Shown one piece after another: positions 44,867 to 51,753 of a stretch of 51,753 nt of DNA; the first letter of the stretch is position 1, and every line of letters begins with the position of its first letter. The DNA lies in assembly GCA_003218535.1 (NCBI GenBank), contig QHNV01000057.1, positions 1 through 51,753 on the forward strand. Direction: 5' to 3'. Source of the DNA: Verrucomicrobiota bacterium (lineage in GTDB: Bacteria; Verrucomicrobiota; Verrucomicrobiia; Chthoniobacterales; UBA10450). Below the pieces are notes generated by a model that worked only from the letters and a program-made list of their open reading frames with translations, did no database searches and was not told the DNA's origin. The position numbers and the translations under genes were made by a program.

Positions 44867-45165
44867 TCAAGCCTTGCGATCTCGAAAATGGAGCGCACGG
44901 CTTCCTGCAAGCCCGCCACTGCGAACTTGCCGCCGTAGGCTTCGATTTTTTGCATTCCTTCGATCAACGCAGCAAGTCCGGCGCTATCGATGTAGGTGAC
45001 GCCGGAAAGATCGACCACCACCTGTTTTGGTTTTTTGTCAATCAGTCGATTGAGTGCGGCGGTGAGATTAGGCGAGACATGCAGGTCGATTTCGCCTTCG
45101 AGAGGAAGGACATTGGAACGATCTTTCCTTGGCATTGGAACCGCCGGGGAAGCCGATTTTTTCAT
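44815..45165 (-). CDS. STAS-domain anti-sigma-factor antagonist-like protein
   Basis: QVVVDLSGVTYIDSAGLAALIEGMQKIEAYGGKFAVAGLQEAVRSIFEIARLDQVFRIF. Confidence 0.85.
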   Translation of the reverse strand: MKKSASPAVPMPRKDRSNVLPLEGEIDLHVSPNLTAALNRLIDKKPKQVVVDLSGVTYIDSAGLAALIEGMQKIEAYGGKFAVAGLQEAVRSIFEIARLDQVFRIFRDVDAALAAA

Positions 45166-45188
45166 TTACTCCTTCAATCGTCAATTAA

Positions 45189-45872
45189 CTACCATCCGAG
45201 CGTATCGATGATCTCATTCACATTCGAAAGATCATCGATCAAAAAATCCGGCTGATGTTCGGCTAGCTGCTCGCGACTCCATTTGCCGGTCGCCACGGCG
45301 ATCGTTCGCGCGCCGATGGCCTTTCCGCATGCGATGTCGCGCGGTGTATCGCCGATTACGTCGATCTGAGATGCCGAAAACTCGCGGCCATGCTTTTCCC
45401 TTGCCCGAGCACGTGCGAATGATCCGAGCTGATTGCGATCCTGATGATCGTCTGCAAAAGCCCCGAATTCAAAGAGATGCCAGACCCCGTAGTGCTCGAG
45501 CTTTAGCTGCGCTCCGCGTGAGACATTGCCAGTGAGAAGCGCCAGTACCAGATGAGGTCGCGACTTGAGTTCTTCGAGCAACTCAAGCACGCCAGGTAGC
45601 AGCTTGCCTTCCCGTCGCGGTAATTCCAGCGAGAGAAAATGCACGTAACTGTCCAGAAACGCGCTCACGTTTTCGGTCGTTGCGGGAATATTATGCTTCT
45701 TCAGTATACTGGTTACGATCCCCGAATCGGTCATTCCTGCGATTTCGATTCCGCGCAGGTCATCGGTAATTCCGAAGCGCTCCCTGAACGCGGCTATGAG
45801 GGCGTGAACGCCGGCGCCGCCCGAATGAATCAGAGTGCCATCGATATCGAAAAGAAGCAGGCGCTTTCGCAT
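45189..45872 (-). CDS. HAD-superfamily hydrolase (phosphoglycolate phosphatase-like)
   Basis: LLLFDIDGTLIHSGGAG...LLTGNVSRGAQLKL...DVIGDTPRDIACGKAIGARTIAVATG. Confidence 0.87.
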   Translation of the reverse strand: MRKRLLLFDIDGTLIHSGGAGVHALIAAFRERFGITDDLRGIEIAGMTDSGIVTSILKKHNIPATTENVSAFLDSYVHFLSLELPRREGKLLPGVLELLEELKSRPHLVLALLTGNVSRGAQLKLEHYGVWHLFEFGAFADDHQDRNQLGSFARARAREKHGREFSASQIDVIGDTPRDIACGKAIGARTIAVATGKWSREQLAEHQPDFLIDDLSNVNEIIDTLGW

Positions 45873-45989
45873 TTCTGTAATGGCGAGCGGAGTCGAGACA
45901 TCCTTTACTCCTCTTCAGTAAACGCGCAATTCAGTGGAAGCGTTTCTTAAGTCAATGAGAGATTCCCCGACTCGGTTTGGAATAACAGA

Positions 45990-46481
45990 TTACAGCGGAG
46001 GCGCGTGCATAAGGAGCACGGCGATCATACTGCCGAGAAATATGAGCAGAGTAACTGCTGAGCCAACAAGAATTGCAGTGCGCACCATATCCTCTTTATC
46101 TCTCTGGCTCTGGAAAGGAGAAGCGTTGGTGAAGCCTGCGGGGACTGCGCTCAATTCGGTGGGTCTGGCTTCAACCTTCTGGATCTGAGACAGGGGTTGC
46201 GAGCCAATTGCATCTCTCTCATAGCGCGCGTCTATGGCGCCGAACCGAATTTGATCATCAAATCGCAGTGTTGTTTCGGTCACTGGGGTGCCGTTGACGA
46301 GCGTACCATTAGTCGAACCAAGATCTTTCAGCTGATAATTTTTGCCGACGCGCTGCAACTGGGCATGATGACTCGAGACGGATGAATCGCCGATCACGAT
46401 CGTGTTGTCTGGCCCGCGACCAATGGTAACCAGATCCTCGACAAGGTCGTGAACAGTTCCATTGATGATCAGCCTCGGCAT
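45990..46481 (-). CDS. FHA-domain membrane protein
   Basis: VTIGRGPDNTIVIGDSSVSSHHAQLQRVGKNYQLKDLGSTNGTLVNG; C-terminal TM. Start at MPRLIINGTVHD. Confidence 0.85.
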   Translation of the reverse strand: MPRLIINGTVHDLVEDLVTIGRGPDNTIVIGDSSVSSHHAQLQRVGKNYQLKDLGSTNGTLVNGTPVTETTLRFDDQIRFGAIDARYERDAIGSQPLSQIQKVEARPTELSAVPAGFTNASPFQSQRDKEDMVRTAILVGSAVTLLIFLGSMIAVLLMHAPPL

Positions 46482-46584
46482 ATTGTCGATTTTAATCGAA
46501 CAAATCGAATGGGACAAATCCGACGTATCAGCGGAAGTCGCAACGATTGACCCACAGCACGCGTCCCCGCATAGTGCGGCTTTA

Positions 46585-48291
46585 ATGGCAATAGAACTGA
46601 CGCGCAACTTCTGCATCATCGCGCACATCGATCATGGCAAGACCACGTTATCGGACCGATTGCTGGAGTGGACCGGCACCATTCACGAACGCGAGAAGCA
46701 GGACCAACTGCTCGATTCGATGGATCTGGAGCGGGAGCGCGGGATCACTATCAAGGCGCATCCAGTAACGATGCGCTATAAGAGCAAGTCTGGCCAAACG
46801 TACCGGCTCAATCTGCTCGACACGCCTGGGCATGTCGATTTCGCTTATGAAGTTTCGCGCAGTCTTGCTGCGTGCGAGGGCGCGCTCATTAACAAAATCG
46901 ATTTACCAAACGCTGACCTGCCGGCTGTCCACCGGCAACTGGAAGAGATCCTCGCCATTCCGTCGGAGGAGTCGATTCACGCAAGCGCAAAGCTAGGCAT
47001 CGGCATTGATGAGACCCTCGAGGCGATTGTAAAACGGATTCCGGCCCCGCAATTGCCGACCGACGAAACTCTGCGGGCACTGGTGTTTGATTCAGTATTC
47101 GATGTTTATCGCGGCGTCGTCGGCTACGTGCGCGTTGTTTCTGGGACCATGGAAGCCAATCACGCCATCCAGTTGATGAGCAACAACGCCCGCTACGAGA
47201 TCAAGGAAGTCGGTGTGTTTACGCCGAAGATGCTGGTGCAACCTCAACTCGAAGCGGGCGACGTTGGTTATTTTATCGCCAACATTAAGAGCACTGCCGA
47301 CATCAAGATCGGGGACACCATCACAGACCAGCGCCACGCGGCGCGCGAGCCGCTGCCGGGTTTCCAGGAAATCCATCCGATGGTATTCAGCGGAATTTAT
47401 CCGATCAACACAGCCGATTTCGAGCATCTGAAAGCAGCAATTGCCAAGTTGCGTTTGAACGATGCTGCATTCGTTTACACACCCGAAAGTTCGGTCGCGC
47501 TCGGGTTTGGCTTTCGATGTGGATTTCTTGGGTTGCTCCACATGGAGATCGTCCAAGAACGCCTGCGGCGTGAATATCAGATGGACATCATCGCCACTAT
47601 ACCGAGCGTTGTTTACGAAGTTGAAACCACGCGCGGCGAAATGCTGCGGATCGACAATCCCGCGCAATTGCCGAATCCAAGCGAAATCAAGGAAATTCGC
47701 GAGCCGATTGTAAAAGCGTATGTGCTTTGTCCGAATGAAAACATCGGCGACATCCTCCAATTAATTTTGGAAAAGCGCGGCCAGATGGAGCACACCGAGA
47801 CGCTGGATGTGCGCCGCGTGATGTTGCATTGCCTGTTGCCGCTGAACGAGATCCTGGTCGATTTTAACGACAAGATTAAAAGCATTACGCGCGGCTACGG
47901 GTCGATGGACTACGACCATGCCGGCTATCGCCCGGCTAAGCTCGTCAAGCTCGACCTGCTTGTGAATGGCGAACCGGTTGACGCATTTTCGACCATCGTG
48001 CACAAAGATCGGGCGGAGGCGAGGGGACGCCAATTAGCAGCGAAATTAAAGGAGGTCATTCCACGCCAACTCTATCAGGTGGCGATCCAGGCAGCGATTG
48101 GCGGGAAAATTATCGCGCGCGAGAACGTTTCGGCCTTGCGAAAAAACGTAACCGCAAAATGCTACGGCGGCGATATCACTCGGAAGCGGAAGCTGCTGGA
48201 GAAGCAAAAAGAAGGAAAGAAACGAATGAAAAGCATCGGAAAAATCAATATTCCGCAGGAGGCATTTATCGAAGTGTTAAAAGCGCAGTGA
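46585..48291 (+). CDS. lepA: Elongation factor 4 (LepA), with apparent ~30-aa in-frame deletion in the G domain
   Basis: RNFCIIAHIDHGKTTLSDRLLEWTGTI, DTPGHVDFAYEVSRSLAACEGAL|INKIDLPNAD, C-terminal LepA domains intact. Start at MAIELTRNF. Confidence 0.88.
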   Translation: MAIELTRNFCIIAHIDHGKTTLSDRLLEWTGTIHEREKQDQLLDSMDLERERGITIKAHPVTMRYKSKSGQTYRLNLLDTPGHVDFAYEVSRSLAACEGALINKIDLPNADLPAVHRQLEEILAIPSEESIHASAKLGIGIDETLEAIVKRIPAPQLPTDETLRALVFDSVFDVYRGVVGYVRVVSGTMEANHAIQLMSNNARYEIKEVGVFTPKMLVQPQLEAGDVGYFIANIKSTADIKIGDTITDQRHAAREPLPGFQEIHPMVFSGIYPINTADFEHLKAAIAKLRLNDAAFVYTPESSVALGFGFRCGFLGLLHMEIVQERLRREYQMDIIATIPSVVYEVETTRGEMLRIDNPAQLPNPSEIKEIREPIVKAYVLCPNENIGDILQLILEKRGQMEHTETLDVRRVMLHCLLPLNEILVDFNDKIKSITRGYGSMDYDHAGYRPAKLVKLDLLVNGEPVDAFSTIVHKDRAEARGRQLAAKLKEVIPRQLYQVAIQAAIGGKIIARENVSALRKNVTAKCYGGDITRKRKLLEKQKEGKKRMKSIGKINIPQEAFIEVLKAQ

Positions 48292-48437
48292 CTGTGGCGA
48301 TGAAACATCTGATAACGCGGAGAGCCGTGTGATGCCAATTGCAGGAAGAAGAGTCGAGGTGAGCCGAATGAGCAATTTTGAATCAAGCATGCAACTCGGC
48401 GGACGCTTTTCGCTTTCGGCCTCCGCGTTTCGCCATT

Positions 48438-48472
48438 ATTTCGTGATTCGACATTCGTGCTTTGTCATTTTC
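48438..48472 (+). repeat. Degenerate 7-bp-period tandem repeat upstream of lepB
   Basis: atttcgt-gattcga-cattcgt-gctttgt-cattttc. Confidence 0.55.
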
Positions 48473-48478
48473 TAGGTC

Positions 48479-49570
48479 ATGTTCACGTCCCGCCACGTTA
48501 AGCATAGCAGGCTGCTCTTGCGACATGCACGCAAGTATCTGCGTTATAAGTGTGATTTACTCAATGCGCCGGACAATGAAGAGGTGGTCACCGGAATAAA
48601 GAGTCTTCAGCAGGCGCTGCGTCAGCGGGATCGCGAGAAAATAGAGAGCGCAGCCACAACTCTTGACCGAAGCTTGCACAGACTGACTCCGGTAACGTGG
48701 GAATCGCACTGGCGGGAAAATTGTGAGGTGATTTTGGTCGCGATTATCGTGGCCGTAGGTATTCGTTCGTACTTCTTGCAACCATTCAAAATCCCGACGG
48801 GCTCCATGCAACCGACCTTGAATGGCATCATTGGTCATCCCAGCACGGTACGGGCACCGAACATTCTGCAGCAGATCGGCGAGTTTATCGTAATGGGTCG
48901 CAATTACATTAATGTTGTCTCGCGAGAGGATGATCAGATTCTGCAAATCGAACAGCGGAAAATTTTGTTCTTCTTCACGTTTTCACGGTTGATCTGCACG
49001 CAGCAGCAATTTCTTGTCTATGCCCCACCTGAGACGCTCACCCATGATTTCAATATCTTCCCCGGTCGTACCTATCATCGTGGCGAGATTATTGCCAGGG
49101 GCTGGGTAGACACGGGCGACCAGGTTTTTGTAGATAAATTCAGCTATAATTTTGTGAAGCCGCATCAGAGCGACGTTTTCGTTTTTCGGACAAAGCATAT
49201 CTTCGGAATTCGGGAGGATCCGCAAACCGGCTCACCCTTTTACATCAAGCGCCTGGCGGGTTTGCCTGGCGACACGCTGCGGATCGATCCGCCGCTTCTT
49301 TATATTAATGGAAAAATCGCGCAAGGTTTTGGTTTCACCCGGGAGATGGCGGCAAAGCCGCCTTATCGCGGCTACGCGTTAGGGCGTGATTATCTGGCGC
49401 AGCCAGATAGTTCGTTCACTGTGCCAGAGCACGGGTATTTTGCCTTGGGCGATAATAGCTACAACAGCTACGACAGCCGTTATTGGGGCCCCGTGCCGGA
49501 AGAAAATCTCGTCGGGCGCGGCTTGTTTGTTTATTGGCCGTTCCATCCGCACTGGGGCTTAGTTCGTTAA
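48479..49570 (+). CDS. lepB: Signal peptidase I
   Basis: FKIPTGSMQPTLNGI (Ser), SPFYIKRLAGLPGDTLRI (Lys), ALGDNSYNSYDSRYWGPVPEENLVGRG; directly after lepA. Confidence 0.88.
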   Translation: MFTSRHVKHSRLLLRHARKYLRYKCDLLNAPDNEEVVTGIKSLQQALRQRDREKIESAATTLDRSLHRLTPVTWESHWRENCEVILVAIIVAVGIRSYFLQPFKIPTGSMQPTLNGIIGHPSTVRAPNILQQIGEFIVMGRNYINVVSREDDQILQIEQRKILFFFTFSRLICTQQQFLVYAPPETLTHDFNIFPGRTYHRGEIIARGWVDTGDQVFVDKFSYNFVKPHQSDVFVFRTKHIFGIREDPQTGSPFYIKRLAGLPGDTLRIDPPLLYINGKIAQGFGFTREMAAKPPYRGYALGRDYLAQPDSSFTVPEHGYFALGDNSYNSYDSRYWGPVPEENLVGRGLFVYWPFHPHWGLVR

Positions 49571-49588
49571 GTAAAATTTCCGTCCCGC

Positions 49589-50767
49589 ATGCTGTTGAAT
49601 CTCCCGCGAGTGCATCCGCTGCTTTCGCTCTGCGGCGGATATGCGCTGTTGATGCTTTTCAATCCAGTCCGGCGAGCGCTCCTGGACGGATTCCGTTGCA
49701 TCGGCCGTTATCCTCGCGTCTGGCTAACGTTCACGTTCCTTGCGTTTGCCTACTTCGTATTTCAGTTTGTCGCCTTCACGCCTGCCCGAAACTGGGCTAA
49801 TCTGGATGTTAACCAGGTCATATCGTTACCGACTTGGTACTGGCCCCGACTTGTGGAGGTATGGAGTGAAACGCCCTTGCCGGCGCTGGAGGGCGTTGCC
49901 GGAATTTTTGATAACGCCACAACAACCTACCCGCTTTCTGTCGTGGCTGCCGTGCTCATGATCATTAACTGGCGTGGACTACACGGCGCGTTGTTTCAGG
50001 CATTACAGAAGCGATATCGATTTTTGGGATATCTCATCTACCTAGTTCTGTTGCTGAGCGCGCTGGCGTCTCTTTTAAAGCCGATTGTCTTCTGGCGATT
50101 GCCAGCATGGAGTGGCCTGGCGTCGGAGACGGGCCTCTTACAAATTTCTGCCACGGTTGATGCTGTGGCATTCATCTTTGAATACCTCTTAGGGGTGTAT
50201 ATCCAAGTGTATCTAATTACGGTCTGCCTGGCCTGGGTGAAGGGAGTTAGTTTTGAAGAAGGCGAGCTTTTTCGTTTCGCCATGCGCCGCTTTAGTTATG
50301 TACTGAAGTGGGCTGGTATTATCGTTTTCGTTAGCACATTGATCGTTCGGCTGCCGCTTCTTCTTGCTTACTTCACCAGCATCCCAGGTGTGCTTGATTA
50401 CCTGCCACTAGAGCGAGCGTTCATGAGCGGTTTAATCATTGCTTTCTGCTCGATCCAGATCTCTCTCACGCTGCACAACGAAACTCTGCGTGAAGCGATT
50501 CGCGCACACGCCCAGTTCATCCGACAAAATCCGGGCCATCTCGGCTGGTTTTTGATCATTTGCGGGATCCATTTCTTTTTCATCATGACCTGCGACTCCA
50601 TTGTGCGCAGTGCAATTGCGGACCGGTTGGCCGCGCTCTTCGTTTGGAAATTGGTTTTCGCTTTTCTCCGAGGACTTATCACCGGCTGGCTTCTGGCATC
50701 ATGGGTCTGTCTATTCCGCCAGTGCGAAGCCCGGCGCGTTGATCAGGAGCGGTGGATTCAGTATTAG
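49589..50767 (+). CDS. Hypothetical multi-TM membrane protein
   Basis: Many hydrophobic segments; no recognised family motif. Confidence 0.65.
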   Translation: MLLNLPRVHPLLSLCGGYALLMLFNPVRRALLDGFRCIGRYPRVWLTFTFLAFAYFVFQFVAFTPARNWANLDVNQVISLPTWYWPRLVEVWSETPLPALEGVAGIFDNATTTYPLSVVAAVLMIINWRGLHGALFQALQKRYRFLGYLIYLVLLLSALASLLKPIVFWRLPAWSGLASETGLLQISATVDAVAFIFEYLLGVYIQVYLITVCLAWVKGVSFEEGELFRFAMRRFSYVLKWAGIIVFVSTLIVRLPLLLAYFTSIPGVLDYLPLERAFMSGLIIAFCSIQISLTLHNETLREAIRAHAQFIRQNPGHLGWFLIICGIHFFFIMTCDSIVRSAIADRLAALFVWKLVFAFLRGLITGWLLASWVCLFRQCEARRVDQERWIQY

Positions 50768-50774
50768 GTCGCCC

Positions 50775-51608
50775 GTGAACACGCGCGCGACTGCGGCGAA
50801 AATTACGCGCCAGAGCAAATCGAACCTGGCTCTTGCATTTATTTCTTTAGGGCGCGAGCGCAAGCGCGACATAACGGTTTTCTATGCGTTTTGCCGGGTA
50901 ATCGACGACATTGCGGATTCATTACAGCTCAGCATTGCCGAGAAGCAAGTGCGGTTGGCGGAATGGCGCGAGATGCTGTGCACAGCCCGCTCCACCGAAC
51001 CCCCACTGGCTCGCGATGTAAGAGCTTTGATCGATAAATATTCACTAGCGGTCGGTATGCTGGAGGAGATTATTGCTGGCGTTGAGATGGACATAACCAT
51101 CCGGCGGTATGCCACCTTTGAGGAGCTGCGCGTTTATTGCTATCGGGTGGCCAGCGCGGTAGGTCTGGTGAGCATTGAGATTTTTGGATACCGCAATCCG
51201 CGCTGCAAAGAATATGCGGTTGAGCTCGGCCTGGCCTTGCAAATGACAAACATTATTCGTGATGTTGGAAAGGACTTGCAGGCTGGCCGAATTTATTTGC
51301 CGCAAGAAGATATCGCACGCTTCAACTATTCCGAAACTGAGCTGCAAGAGCTGCAATACAACGAACGTTTTGTTCGTCTCATGGGCTTCGAAGCCGCGCG
51401 TGCGCGGGAGTTTTTCTCCCACGCGGCGGCGGCGCTTCCGAGAGAGGATCGCCGGGCGATGGTGCCTGCCGAGATTATGGGCTCCATTTACCGCGGCGTG
51501 CTTCGCAGAATAGAGTTAGATAGATTTCGCGTTTTCGAAAAGGAGTACCGCCTCGGTCGATTGGAGAAAGCGGGCCGGATCGCACGGCAGCTGCTGAAGT
51601 CTTTTTAG
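50775..51608 (+). CDS. Squalene/phytoene synthase family (presqualene diphosphate synthase HpnD-like)
   Basis: YAFCRVIDDIADS and LQMTNIIRDVGKDLQAGRIYLPQEDI; GTG start assumed. Confidence 0.85.
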   Translation: MNTRATAAKITRQSKSNLALAFISLGRERKRDITVFYAFCRVIDDIADSLQLSIAEKQVRLAEWREMLCTARSTEPPLARDVRALIDKYSLAVGMLEEIIAGVEMDITIRRYATFEELRVYCYRVASAVGLVSIEIFGYRNPRCKEYAVELGLALQMTNIIRDVGKDLQAGRIYLPQEDIARFNYSETELQELQYNERFVRLMGFEAARAREFFSHAAAALPREDRRAMVPAEIMGSIYRGVLRRIELDRFRVFEKEYRLGRLEKAGRIARQLLKSF

Positions 51609-51666
51609 ACTGTTCGTGCAACCTTCCTGAGGTTGTGTAGTTGAATCCCTCAACGAAGATGCATTT

Positions 51667-51753
51667 ATGAGAAAACGTTTTTTCTTCATGGTTGTCGCAA
51701 TCTTTGCGATGGCTTCTTTTACTCTTAGTTCATGTGACACGCCAGTTGGTCAG
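51667..51753 (+). CDS. Lipoprotein, N-terminal fragment (runs off window)
   Basis: MRKRFFFMVVAIFAMASFTLSSCDTPVGQ: signal peptide with lipobox LSSC; open to the window end. Confidence 0.5.
   Translation, partial: MRKRFFFMVVAIFAMASFTLSSCDTPVGQ

Overview
This is a chromosomal window of about 51.8 kb, GC-rich overall. Gene content and repeat style suggest a soil verrucomicrobial (Chthoniobacterales-like) genome; that taxonomic guess is inference. I see no rRNA, complete tRNA, CRISPR array or prophage. Main content: the 3' part of a class III cyclase/TPR protein; a VapBC-like pair; GcdH-like acyl-CoA dehydrogenase; a REP-associated (Y1/RAYT) transposase flanked by REP-like hairpins; thiolase, VOC protein and lysine 2,3-aminomutase; a complete alternative complex III operon (actA-F) running into a CcoN/CcoO/CcoP-like module; small secreted proteins; an MsrB-like protein; a DapA-like protein; quinone oxidoreductase; cupins; a large FAD/Fe-S oxidoreductase; PHP protein; MsbA-like ABC transporter and three glycosyltransferases; STAS, HAD and FHA proteins; lepA-lepB; a membrane protein; an HpnD-like synthase. 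The most interesting observations are: (1) the CcoN-like subunit next to alternative complex III keeps both low-spin heme b histidines but appears to have lost every ligand of the O2-reducing binuclear centre; (2) a family of REP-like hairpins with a fixed TGTAGC anchor and compensating stem changes occurs across the window and lies in frame inside genes; (3) several different 7-bp-period degenerate tandem repeats, two of them inside ORFs; (4) an ~85-100 bp interspersed repeat present three times within 2 kb, supplying protein termini; (5) apparent loss of function or internal deletion in MsrB, LepA and a GNAT protein; (6) a Cys-rich secreted 51-aa peptide missing from the ORF track. All homology statements are from recognition of motifs, without database searches.
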